Positions 22,076 to 33,560 of a DNA stretch of 64,000 nucleotides are shown here, one piece after another. The translations under genes and the position numbers were made by a program. The notes under the pieces were generated by a model. The model worked only from the letters and a program-made list of their open reading frames with translations, was not told where the DNA came from and made no database searches. How positions within the stretch are numbered: position 1 is the stretch's first letter; each line of letters starts with the position of its first letter. Source of the stretch: Haemaphysalis longicornis (lineage: Eukaryota > Arthropoda > Arachnida > Ixodida > Ixodidae); contig CM023449.1 of the NCBI GenBank assembly GCA_013339765.2, forward strand, positions 108,912,417-108,976,416, in the 5' to 3' direction.

Positions 22076-22315
22076 ATGGGTAAGTTGGCGAATTCGGTGT
22101 GTTACATTTTAGCCACCTTGGCCGTCGCCTTCTGCAGCAGACTGTCTTGTGTCGCCTACCCCCGGTACGTTTCGTTGAGCTCGCAGGCGAGCGAACGACA
22201 ACCTCTCTTCTTCCTCTCCTTGTTGGGTAGCAACGAACGCGTTGAACGTTTTAACCACTTCGGCCAATCTTTGTTTGGCCAATCCCTACGGGGATCCCGC
22301 CACAATCATCATTAA
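22076..22315 (+). CDS. putative secreted 79-residue peptide, unknown function
   Basis: This is a single-exon ORF of 79 codons beginning MGKLANSVCYILATLAV. Residues 1-27 look like a signal peptide: a Lys near the start, a hydrophobic core (residues 9-19) and a plausible cleavage site after SCVA, before YPRY. The mature part of about 52 residues is rich in Ser, Arg and His, contains no cysteine, and holds a near-repeat (GQSLFGQSLRG) and an RHNHH end. No family is recognised. A TATA-like box lies 29 bases upstream and AATAAA at 22403, 88 bases after the stop. The start codon overlaps a perfect splice-donor-like GGTAAGT, so the region could also be a first exon. It lies wholly inside a small inverted-repeat element, which argues for caution. 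Confidence 0.3.
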   Translation: MGKLANSVCYILATLAVAFCSRLSCVAYPRYVSLSSQASERQPLFFLSLLGSNERVERFNHFGQSLFGQSLRGSRHNHH

Positions 22316-22376
22316 TGTGCCGGATACCGCAGCAACAAGAAACGGGACAGTTCCCTAGCAAGAGGAGCTTCGCCCC

Positions 22377-23078
22377 TAAAATAGGCTGCTCAGGAACTAT
22401 CGAATAAAAATAGTTCTTTGATCAAGATGATCGTGGTACGGGTGTAAGCGGAACGATCCTGAGTCTTTTTTGGAAGAAGCTTTCAACAGTGCCATATGAT
22501 TGCAAGCCTACCTAGCCGCCCCTACCAATACTGCGTTTTGTCAGATCTGCACCATGAGGGCCCCGTGTTCACAATAATATCGCTGCAGCAATTTTACATA
22601 TCGAAAATGCTTGACAACGACAGCCCGTAGCAGTAAAGTGCGGAGCATACATATTTTGCCTTCCCGTTTGTACGAGACGAGCAGGCCAGAACGAACGCCC
22701 AAGCGTTCTGTTGAGCAGTAGAGGTCTGTGAAAGACAGTTGCCGTCTATGTAAACAGCCCTTGTACAGTGTATACAAATTCTAGGTGACAGGTTATGGAC
22801 AGCTTCGGAATAGCTGACAGAAAACGGTCTATAGATATTAACCCTGTGTTCTGGCAGGCACAGGCGCGGCCATGGAGGGAACGCGAGCGCACCAACAGCG
22901 ACCCCGCAGTCAGGAAGTCCAAGAACGAAATAGTGAATTCATACTATTACTGTCCACGAAACACTTAGAAAAAGACACACGCACTTCCCATATTAAAAGA
23001 CACATGTGTAAATAGACAAAAAAAGAGGCGGCCACGGCTCTTACCTGTACACTAAAAAACGATAATCCAGGCGGGTGG
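22377..23078. other. no recognisable gene
   Basis: Contains the AATAAA at 22403-22408 mentioned for the small ORF. No domain is recognised in the rest. Confidence 0.4.
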
Positions 23079-23540
23079 TCAAACCTGCATGCCATCGTTG
23101 GCCATTTGTAGCTTTACCCTTTGCGACGGGTCGCCACGGATTTCGCACGCCGGGGCCAGTGTTCCACGCGCCTTTTGATTGATCCCACAATATCCGCTCG
23201 GTCGCCTCTTAGCCAAGCCCAACGATGCATTCATGGCGGAGCGGGCGTGGTGCATGAGACGTGGAGGATGACCGGGCAGTCGAAAACCAGGTGCGCTAGC
23301 CTTTTCCGCTCCCTCACAGAAGGCGCACACCGACCAAAATGCAGCTGTGAAGCGCGCCTATTACACTCGAGTTCACAAGACCCCAGTTCTGGCATCCGTA
23401 AGCAAACCGCTGCGTGTGAAGTTGTCTAACAGCGACTCCACGCAAAGTGCTCTTCTCGTAAGTGCAGTACACTGCCAACGACGGCTTCTCTGTCGCCAGC
23501 ACAAGCCAGTCTGCCTGAACCTGGGTGCTGAGTGAAGGAA
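23079..23540 (-). pseudogene. LINE C-terminal zinc-knuckle remnant
   Basis: On the minus strand VCAFCEGAE is followed, one frame over, by LAHLVFDCPVILHVSC. Joined by eye these give the C-x2-C...H...C knuckle found at the C-terminus of RNase H-bearing LINEs. The preceding 200 bases show a chance frame only. The copy is short, frameshifted and without RT. Family assignment rests on this one motif. Confidence 0.5.
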
Positions 23541-23620
23541 AGAATTTTATTTATGACGGGACAAAATCCGTTGACGGGTTCACAGATACAGGCATCGTCG
23601 CTACATGAACTATAAATGAA

Positions 23621-23693
23621 TCACACGCACACGCACACGCACACGCACACGCACACGCACACGCACACGCACACACACACACGCACACACACA

Positions 23694-23735
<42 letters not shown>

Positions 23736-23836
23736 ACGCATGCACACGCGCACAGGCGCACACGCACACGCGCACACGCACACGCACACGCACACGCCTC
23801 GGTCGCCTCTCGGACGCACACGCACACGCACACACG

Positions 23837-23879
<43 letters not shown>

Positions 23880-24045
23880 GCGCGCGCGCACACACACACG
23901 CGCGCACACACACACACGCGCACACACACACGCGCACGCGCACGCGCACGCACGCACACACGCACGCCAACACGCACACACACATACACACGCACGCACG
24001 CACGCACAAGCATGCGTGTGCATGCACACACACGTACACGTGCTC
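23621..24045. repeat. CA/CACG satellite, ~425 bp
   Basis: Long runs of (CA)n mixed with CACACG and CGCG units, interrupted once by a non-repeat piece (CCTCGGTCGCCTCTCGG, about 23797-23813). It is open in several frames on both strands purely because of its composition. Confidence 0.95.
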
Positions 24046-24795
24046 ATACACCCCTGAAAACATAAAATGTGAGCCCTTTGGTTCAATTGTAATTTCACTT
24101 TTCTAAAAAGTTGTCTATTTCTCTGCGTGTACTTTCGGAAACAGGAATGCATAAAGTACTTGTTTTTCCTTAAGTCTATAGGAAGTGAAATTCCGTCGAA
24201 TCATTCTGTGGTTCACAGCTCTCTAATAAGGCCAGAGCATTCTCGCCTTTCAGCATACTACAGCATACACGCAACGAACAAATACATTCCTTTCGGCGAG
24301 GCACACCGGTATGAACCCTGCCGATTTTCGGGCAATTTCCTCCAACACCGGTAGCACACACTATGGCCTCACTTCAAAAAGGAATATTTACATCACACCA
24401 TTTATGCCGCGTACTTCACATCGTTCAGGAACGTGGGTCGAATGATGCCGCGCTGTCCCTCTCGACTATCAACAACGTGTAAGCGAAAGTTAGTTTAAAT
24501 CAACGCCTAATGCTTCTTCTAACATACCTTCCGTAGAGAGTTGGACTTTGTTAAACAATACACACCATCTGATAATTGGCATATGAATTCCAACCAAGCA
24601 GTCGGATATGCGCGTGCCTTCATCGTGGTGCGACGGCATTGCACTGATTCAGCATTCCGATAATGCCAAGACATTGCTGTACTGACGCGATCATCGAATG
24701 ACGAAGCTAGGGCATTGCGGATATCAGGCAATCAAGGTGCTCTGCTTCTGTTTAATTCCTGTCAGATTCTGTGTACTTTGGTTCTATTGCACCTG
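24046..24795. other. no recognisable gene
   Basis: No domain, RNA gene or repeat recognised. Confidence 0.4.
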
Positions 24796-25140
24796 GAAGG
24801 CTTCATTCCTGGTGGACGTCACTTGTCCATTAGTAGAAATTAACCCTGTCTTGGGGGTTCTATGAAATATGATCCTGAACACTTGACCCTCAATTTAACT
24901 TGTCTCGCTATAAACGGCTAGTCTTCCCGTTAGCTCACTTCGCAGATAAACTGTCCTAGATTAACCGTGGTCTCGGGTTGAAATCCTAGACAAATACATA
25001 TTTCTCGTACATTGATGTTGCTTTAAAAGATGGGTAGCATTCTATTCTACTACTCTGCCAGAAGGGCTGAATTGCATGTGGACGTCAAATTTTCTATTCA
25101 CAGATGCCTAGTCCACCTTGGGGCTTCTCCTAGAATCTTG
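24796..25140 (+). repeat. diverged tandem repeat, ~120-146 bp units
   Basis: Similar blocks recur: ATTAACCCTGTCTTGGGGG (24839), ATTAACCGTGGTCTCGGG (24960) and CTAGTCCACCTTGGGGC (25108). GTGGACGTCA also occurs at about 24812 and 25077. The units are much diverged, so copy number and period are approximate. Confidence 0.35.
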
Positions 25141-28100
25141 TAGTGAAACGTCTGTCCCTCACTCCGAGATGTCGGTTCATCTGCTGTCGCGCCTCAGTCA
25201 CTTGCTTTAGTCTGTACAGCGTCAGTTCCCTCGCCACGGATTCGAATACTCGATCAGGTAGAATTTTTCAGAAACTGCGAAGTTGCTGTGAAATTTGTCG
25301 TAGCCTTCGATCGAAGCTTAATGTCTGTATTTATATTATTTGTCAGTATTTTATCTGGAATAATCATTTTACCCGAGGAAAACGCTTGGGCTCGCACGGG
25401 GGGCATTCCAAAATAGCAACATTTGACAAGCGCGAACCAACCCATTCAAAGCAGCTGTGTTAGAAAATCTTGTGCACAGGTTCAACCCGAAGCCTATCAC
25501 GCTGTCAACACGCTCAATGCCTGGCAATGAAAGAAAATTTGAGGGACGAAGCTGGCTGCAAAGCAGGCATCTGTGAAATAGTTAATTTCCCCTTCATGGT
25601 GATGTGACAGGTTGAATTATCGCAAAGCATAACACTGTTAACTTCAAAGCGGAAGAATAAAATTTAAGAGAATTAAAATTTTGCCGTAGCTGGCAACCAA
25701 ATCGCCTTCCATCAATAGCTTGATCTCAAATAAAATTGTCATCAAATAGTAAAAATAAATAAGCAGTATTGTTGGATGTTTTGCTTATATTTTTAAATAC
25801 CGTTTTACGCACAGGTAGCAGATAATGTATTGTTGAGCCTTTGCATAGCCTTCGTTCTATACCGTGATTACGAGAGAAAATTGTTTGTTTTAATGATTAC
25901 GGGCTAGCGGGAAGCAAAACGTTGCGGCGCAGACTGTTTGGGAAAATGATAAAACTACTAAGAATAATGAATTTACACATTGCGCTCAGTAACGCTTCTA
26001 TGTGAATGATTCCATTCGAATGTCTTTTTTTCAGCATGTGTTTATACTGTATAGCAAGGACTCACTACTGCTCGTCACCGGGACGAACACGTGTCCCAGG
26101 CTCCAGAGGCACAGAGAAATTATTACGTTATCAGCAACTTAAAATATATTGGTTTGTCCGCGGGATGCCTTCAGGATAGAGCAATAAATAAAAAAGGTAC
26201 ACTATCCCCCAAATAAGAACCTAATTCCGGGCAACTTGATGTCTGGGGCTCGGGGCGCACATTACTTTTAAATTACGCTCAATTGAAAGCCCAATTTTAG
26301 AACTTTCGCAAATAATTAGATGGGTACTAGCAACTAGCCTGACAAGACCGGGAGAAAATGTTCTTGGAGCTGCTGTGTTCACACTTTTTTTAATAAGATC
26401 ATTGATATTTAGTTGACAACACAACCAAAAACACAATGACGAAGTGAAAAAACACAACTCCCATAATGGCGTTTAAGTGATGTTTTCCTTGAAATTTCAA
26501 AACGAAGGTTTTCGCTCATTATCGCAGAATATTGCTTTTCGTATTTGAGCCCTCTTATGTTTTGTCTTCCTTGTGTCGGTGTTGATGTGTGTTTTCAAAA
26601 CGAACTTTCTTTTGCAATTCGTATTGGTGTTTCAGTTCTTGTATTTATTTCCTTCGGTACTCATCCGGTCCACTTTTTTTAAATATTTTTCGTGCATGAA
26701 GGTGCTGAACCAATTTAACAGAGCTTAAACTCTTACTGAACGATGCATATAATATTGCTAGTTTGAAACATTTTTTGAGGTTAACTACCGGACAGTTGCG
26801 CCAAACAAGAATTCTCATCTCAGTGATTTATGCGCGAAGTTTTGGGCTTCTATAACGGTTCAGAATAGAGGAAATTCCGGCGAGAATTATTCCTACTTGA
26901 GACTACCAAAGAAGTCCTTTTAAGTAAAATTTAGGGCCAGAAAATATTTACACGAAATCTGTTCGTCAGGAGCGCGCTGTCTGTCAGTTTCTTGAGTTTA
27001 AAGCATCTTGGTGTTCAAGCAAGTGGACGATAAGGGTTTATGCATTATTTTGCCATTGCTGATCTTTGTGCGGCGAACTCACAGTTGATATTGAAAGCAA
27101 TAAATATTGATACAAACACTGAAAACTGCGTTGATTTATTTGCTTCACAAAACAATATCGGTGGTACCCGAATGGTATGAATGTCGCTTATTAGTTGTGT
27201 GCGAAGTGGTCTTTGTTTTAGAAACAAACTTGACTATTCCCAGAGGGGAGTACAGATATTTCCAGTCATCTACGACTGCCTGCCTGACGTTCTCGGCCAT
27301 GCGGAGCAGTCCTTTCTAGGAAAGCTTCATGTTTACTATAGGGCAAACATTTTCAAAAGGATTGAGGAATGTTCCCCGCTGAGCTCAACGAACCGTTGCA
27401 GTGCGCGGTGTTGCAGCGAAGCACTCACGGCTCGTGATATGTGGAGAGAGCTTCGTTTCTGTAGAAGGGTAAAACAAACGTTCAGAAAAGGGTCGTCGCG
27501 AACATAGCGAACTAGGGTTGTCCTTATTATATCACTGTGCTCTGAGGCACTGTATGACCCTCATTTCCGGACTAGGGGCCATATGGCGTCACAAGTTGCC
27601 GCAGCGGCAATTGGAAAAAACGCACTGTGTGTAGGCTCGCTTGTACCTCAAAATAAACTAAAGCAAAATCGTGTTGTAAAAACAGCAATACACGCAGAAA
27701 ACTTTGTCATGTGTTCACTAAAAATAAAACGAGCGTGTATGAACTAAATTGATTAAACATTATTCCTCAATATTGGTAGTTTCTGTCACTTAAAAAGTTA
27801 TGTCGATATCGTTAGAAATGATGCGTTTACAGACAATTACTGTTACATTTTTGTAGAGCTTGTCTGCAACGTCACGGCCGCGTACAAGTACAGCATCAAC
27901 CTACGGTCAATTTCATGCGATTTCCACTGTGACAATTCGTGAAGATTCGGTTCGTCGTTGAGGGTGACCTGAAGGATTGTCAAATAGACCTGCAGGATTG
28001 TGGAATATTGCGAAGTGAAGGTTTCTTATAAAAATGCAACTTCTCCTGTTTTAATAGAATAGACCAAAATAGTACTTACGCGAGTGTTCGTCCTGTAGCA

Positions 28101-29142
28101 ATAAGAATTTTAAACACGGACTAAACAAGTAGCGAGCTTTCACATCCAGGACGACCGAAGGAGGGTTCAGCTATGTTAATAACAGGAGGTTTTTTTGCTG
28201 ATTATATTCTCGCATTTGTGTCCTCCTTTACCATTTATGTTATGTGTTTTCTTTAAATACCTACTACAGCTACGTTTTAAATGGCAATGTTCATACCTGG
28301 AGCGCAAGAAAGCCCCAACACGCCGATATTGGCCCCAACATGTGCAAAAACATTTGACTCCAATCTACGCTGGGAATGTGGTTGGACTGCGAAGCTTTAG
28401 ACGACACCCACAACGATTACCCGTGCGACGTCACTTGAATTCACACATGTGGCTCTACAAAGAGTGAAGCTAGAGACTCTGGCAACCCAGCCGTTACCTG
28501 GGTTTCGCGGAGTCTGCGTCCGCGTAACCAAATGACCGAACGGAGCAGTGACGGCAGATGAGCGCCTGGCGGAGGGTGAGCAGGAGGGCGGCGCTAAGGC
28601 CCTGACACGTTCCCCTGACGCTCTTCCGCTCCCCGTAATTCCAAACCACGTGAACTTCCTTAGCACACATTATGCGGTTGCGCTCCTCACGAGGGATTAG
28701 AATAAATAAGCACAGGTGGTGACCCTTCCCAGTGTTCGTTCAATACATCGTCCGTCCTCCCTTCTCGTATGGACGTAGCTTAGTGCGAAAGACGACGGGC
28801 TCTCCCTCCGTTTCTTTATTCTGGTCCAGCTCGATTCCTGACTGCGAAAGTTGTTTCTCTCACTTAGCCTGGCGTTTTCTGCTGTTGCGGACACGAACAT
28901 TTCCTGGTATGGTAGAGCTACACTGCTTCGCAGTGAAGGTGCATTCCCCAATAAACAAAGCTTTATTCCGCTCTTCCAATTTTTCACCGCTCCACTGCCC
29001 GGAAGAACTCTAGACTTCCTAACCTATGGCAGTCCGTCAATACTGTTTTTGCGCTAGGGCACCTCCCACGGGCTGCTTTCTTCGGCTTCGCGCGTATGGT
29101 CTCCCACGCATGACAACTGAAGTGACAGCTCCTGCCAGATTT
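25141..29142. other. 4 kb without a recognised feature
   Basis: AT-rich DNA. The longest ATG-started frame (27181-27507, 108 codons, begins MSLISCVRSGLC) is cysteine-bearing but matches nothing I know. A GC-richer patch at 28460-28640 (CTCTGGCAACCCAG and following) may be a repeat but no second copy is in the window. Confidence 0.4.
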
Positions 29143-30000
29143 CTTAAAGGGGCCATGAAGACAAATTGCAAGTTTGGTTTAGTAAAAACATTGCCGCGTT
29201 AGAATAATGCTGACACCACATTTAACTAAACATCGTTCAAATAAGCTGTATAATTAAGAAAAAATGAAATGGTCAATAACATGCGACCCACTAGCTCCTT
29301 TCGCGCAACAGAACCTATGATGTCATACGAGACAGCTCTAAGATTGGCGGAGGCCAGAAAAAGCAAACGCGAACTAGGCAGATTTTATAAGCTTGCCGAA
29401 AGAGCTATTCGCGCTTAAATTTAGGGCCCATTTTTTTTCTATATCCGTAAGAATGGTGGGACAAAGAGTAGAATTTACCAAAGCACACGTAAGCATAAAA
29501 GTTCCGATACGTACTGCTGCTGGTACTGCGAGCACTATGCTTCGTTTAGATGCACAGCACTGCGGGAATTTAGGGTTGTCTCAGACGACACTGACCCCTT
29601 GACCCTAGCGACGGTGTCTTACGGGGCTATATTTGTTGAGCAAGCAACGTATTTCACGAAAGGATTTTCTTCATGAACAAAAACAAGCCTGGTTTAAATA
29701 CGGTCACAAGCAAACCAAGGACAGAAAACGGCTTGCCGGGATGTGGTGGCGTCATCTATGTTGACTAAGAGTAAGCAAGTCCCCGCTCCACACCAAGTTT
29801 AGCTGAGAGACTTGTCCTATGATGTAATTGCGAAGGTAGTTGAAACAAACGTTTTGGCGACAAATCAAATTTTAGCCTAAACTGATTATTTCGGAGTAAA
29901 TAAAGCATCGCTTGCTTTCGGACAAGTGCTGGGGGCACTATAGAAAACGAAATCTTTCGAATAAAACGAACGTTTGCTTTGTTTTCGTGGCCCCTTTAAG
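29143..30000. mobile_element. TTAA-flanked inverted-repeat element (piggyBac-like MITE)
   Basis: The left end is CTTAAAGGGGCCATGAAGAC and the right end is the inverse, GTTTTCGTGGCCCCTTTAAG. Both ends place TTAA (29144-29147 and 29996-29999) directly outside a 12-16 bp inverted repeat starting AGGGGCCA. TTAA duplication is the hallmark of piggyBac-type transposases. The 0.85-kb interior holds no transposase, so it would be non-autonomous. Confidence 0.7.
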
Positions 30001-32609
30001 CAGTGGGGGATAAAATCGCAACAGCCCTGCGATAATTCTCCACAATCTCGACTAGAAGTGCCCAAAAGTCAGAAAATACAGACCTTCCTTGTCCGCTGGC
30101 TTTGACACTGCCAAGTCAATTGTGCTTAGAACACTGGACGAATACACTGCTTTTCAAAGCGCACATTTTGGAATGAAAAGTGGATTGACACCAGTGTTGT
30201 AGTTCTTGTCGACTAGGATGTGGATGCCGTCTTCAAATGAACTCAAGACTCTTCCCGCTTCTCAGTAATGACGAACTGCATTGTACATTTCCTCCACTTC
30301 CTACCTACCCATAACTCATTTAAGGTCTTCCTTTGATGAATTAACGATGGGCAGCATCGACATTAGCCATTCGTCCTCTTCACTTGTAACTTCGGGGCAC
30401 ACGCTGCGTTCGCAATAAATAAGCCTTCCCGGTAGGTCTCACTAATACAACTTGCAGAATTCGGGGATCGCGCTGTGAGCCACAAAATTGTCGTTGAGTG
30501 ATACCTCCAATGAACAGTTGCCCGATGTGCCTTCTTCGATCCCGATGGCAGTTCGATTTCTTTTTTCACACGTATTGCCAGGACGTTTGGGTTACATAAT
30601 TTATAGCCTTGCCAGGCAGCACAGGACTGTTCAGGTAACTAAAGCCAATATAATGTGGCCAGTGATTTTCGGGCCGAACTGTTTTCGGCAGATTCATTCG
30701 GCCCGTCTCCAAATGTGGGTCTTTTGGCGGTATACGGCCATACTCCCATGGCTATCTCGCGGCCTGTCTTCGTCGGGCAGTCGACCAGCTTACGTTAATA
30801 CGGCCAGACTCCCGATGCAGGGCTCCGGCCGTTAGAAATCCACCCGTGTGCGGTCGAAGTACTGCCACCGTAAGTCAGCCGACATGAGGTCGTGGTATTC
30901 CAGCTGGACACTGGATGTTCGGCCATACTATGTGAATTGGAGTTCAGCCACAGTACTTTATTGTGCTGAGGTCAGTAGACGACCACTGCATGCAGCGCAA
31001 GCAAATTATTCAGTCGCACTGTGCAGAAGAACAGACCCACCATGTTTGGTTCACTGCACCTACATCAAAGTGAGCCCGCACGACACCACCAGCCGTGCAG
31101 CCTTCATCGCAGCCTTGCTTACTGATCAGCGTCAGCTGACAGCAGAATTTACTGCTCATAACTCGTTGTTCCTACATTTGATGTGCCTCTTTTACTGTCG
31201 GGTGCAGAAAATATTCATTTCTTCAATGTAGCTTGAATAGTTGTATTGTTCATGTCCCCGATATCTTCTGTGCGGCGGCCCAGCTGTAATAAACAGGGGC
31301 AGGGGTGAGTGGTAGGTGCTTACCTTAGTTGGTTGAATTTCACAAGAAATAAAGTGCCGCTTTTAACAAATTTTTTGACGACAGTCTTCCTGAGCACTTC
31401 AATGCTTTTACTAAATTAACTATTTTTTACAACATTTGCTTGACCAGTTTAGTTGTATATAAACCGGAACGCATGCCATTTCGAAGCCGTTTGGCACTCC
31501 AGAAAGCTCTCAAGGACGTTCAATATAATTTTGTTCACACAAACGGTATGTCCAGTTTCTGACCACTTAGGAACTATCAACTTTTATGATGAGCTTCCCC
31601 AGGGCTGATTTTTAGAGAGATCGAACAAGTACTTTAATTATCGATCTATTTTTGATGTTGTTTTTATGAGTTACGTGCAGGCCACTTATTATGCCAAAAG
31701 AACTTAATTTTCCTTTAATGTCGTACCTAAAAAATTGTAGGCGTGTTGCAATCACTCACTTCTTCTGGTGGCTGCAGTCCTATCCAACTTTGTGTTCACG
31801 CAAGGAAAGGCATAATTTGTTTCAAACCAATAAACATAGAAATGGTAGTGTGCATACAGCAAACCTTGCACACTGCAAGGAATAAAGCATTAACAATATT
31901 TCATTGGTCGAGTTTGAGTACGTAAGACTCTAAACCCCTTGGAGGCGAACTTGTGGCTCCGCCTTATGTATACACAGTTTCCTTTAACTATAGCGGCTGA
32001 AATGGTATTTCTCGCACGACCATCGAAAATAGCACCAGGAGTGCTTCGCACTCTAACCGTCAGAGTGGCCACGTTTTCGCAATTTCAACTGCTTCAATGG
32101 CTTCGAGTTGTTCTTTTTTTTTGCTACGGCAATTGACCCTCAGAAAAACAATTTATGTGCCCTGCTACTTCCCATTTGCTAAAGGATGGCCACAAAGAGG
32201 CACTTTTCCACGTGTCTCCATATATTTATTTGGTGCCTGCTTCGCCTTTGCATGCATTTCAGAAAATAAATACATAAAAGTAAGCGCTGAATTTGAGAAT
32301 AACTAACAAAAAAGTTCTACAAAGCGAGGTGAAAATCGTCATTCCTAACAATGAATACAATCGTAGGTGGAAGATAATTCCCCTTTCGTATTGATCTAAG
32401 CAAAAATAAATAGCGCGAGGCGTGGCCAATAAATGAAAGTTATATATTTACTTTGCGGTTCTGGTCCAACTTTGGGATGAGTGGAATGACGCTTTGATAT
32501 ACTTCTCCTAACCAATTGCTCTTTTCCAATGATAGATATTTAAAACTTAACCCTGAGGTTCCGTCTGAGATCTTCACGTGTTTTCATTAAAGTCTACTTT
32601 TACGTTCCC
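30001..32609. other. unassigned; GGCC-motif-rich stretch at 30650-31000
   Basis: From 30650 to 31000 CGGCC/CGGCA/GGGCCG motifs recur every 20-40 bases (ATTTTCGGGCCG, ATACGGCCATACTCCC, ATACGGCCAGACTCCC, TTCGGCCATACTA). A similar texture returns at 34330-35000. No coding meaning is seen. Confidence 0.4.
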
Positions 32610-33560
32610 TCATGTCAAGATGATAATCCCAATTAGCCTAAACAAATCGCACTGCCCTATTCTGTATGTTTTGAGCGTATCGACCAGACCGTTGGTGTAC
32701 GGATCCCTGCAAACACATGCGTACTCTAACTTTGAGGGCACATGAGTTAAATACCATAGTTCTTTTAGGTTAAATGGAGGTTCCCTGAAATTTTGTCTCA
32801 GAAAACCCGAAACGCCTGCAGCCTTCATTATTATGTTGGAAACGTGCATAGTCCACCTCGAACGACTCGTTATAACAACTCCTAGTTAGGTACATTCCGT
32901 CGCCGTTCTTAAAGCAGCGTCATTCACGCTATACGTATCCAACTGGTATGAAAATTTTCTTGCAAAGGTGACGTAAACACACTTTTTAACATTCAACGGC
33001 ATTTCTGAATCTCAAGACAGGATGATATTTAATTCAAATCATGCTGCAGGTATTCGTAATCACTTTCATTCTCCATAGTCTTCAACACTACACAGTGATT
33101 GGCGAACATTTTGAACGAATATTAAGGGGCCCACAATAATATCACCTATATATGGCAGAAACCAAAAAGTGTCAATTACTTAGCCCTGGGATTCTCTGAG
33201 CTCACGGGAACATATCAGAAAGAACAACCGTACAAAACGACTGACTGGTGTCTTATGTCTTAGAGAGATATACTTAGCCATCCATGCAAAAACCGATTTA
33301 TTCAGCTTACAGCCCCGCAATGCACTAAGAGCAAGGTAATAGGAACAACGTCTAATGCTTGGAAAATACTGTCAACTACTCCACGCTTATTTATTGCTAT
33401 GGCCAAATAGTCCGTGAACTCAACAAGCTGCATAGAGCAAGAAAAACCTTGACGAAATCCGTGTTGGCTAAGATGCTAGAGATTATGGTTAACCAAATGT
33501 GTCATATCCCAACTGCAGGTGAGCTCACGCTCACCTACAAACACCGTAACAAAATAAAAT
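32610..33560 (-). pseudogene. decayed CR1/Jockey-type LINE reverse transcriptase
   Basis: Reading the minus strand from 33560 down: HGFRQGFSCSMQLVEF, then a run recognisable as the motif A region (NKRGVVDSIFQALDVV, Asp present), then YLQHDLN and, in the clearest open piece (32849-32610), HVSNIIMKAAGVSGFLRQNF and PSKLEYACVCRDPYTNGLV. These are the palm-to-thumb landmarks of CR1/Jockey LINE RTs. Frames change many times and stops abound, so the copy is old. Both LINE ends are unclear; the 3' end is near 32600. Confidence 0.75.

Larger units (their letters stand above)
21907..22376. mobile_element. 470-bp element with short terminal inverted repeats
   Basis: GGGGCGAAGCT near the left end (21913-21923) is inverted as AGCTTCGCCCC near the right end (22366-22376), with TTAGA and TAAAA outside them. 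This suggests a non-autonomous DNA transposon. No transposase is present. The interior holds a TATA-like motif and a small ORF at 22076-22315. Confidence 0.5.

Noticed and set aside
22076..22315. Known antimicrobial peptide or neuropeptide
   Set aside because: The mature part has no cysteine pattern and no amidation/dibasic neuropeptide pattern that I recognise.
23621..24045. CRISPR array
   Set aside because: No repeat-spacer alternation; simple-sequence DNA in a eukaryotic context.
23551..24152. Long open frames on both strands across the CA/CG array (up to 180 codons)
   Set aside because: They consist of Cys-Val or His-Thr dipeptide runs caused by the dinucleotide repeat.
27181..27507. 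108-codon ATG-started ORF with several cysteines
   Set aside because: No signal peptide, no recognised family and a length expected by chance in 64 kb; kept only as a note.
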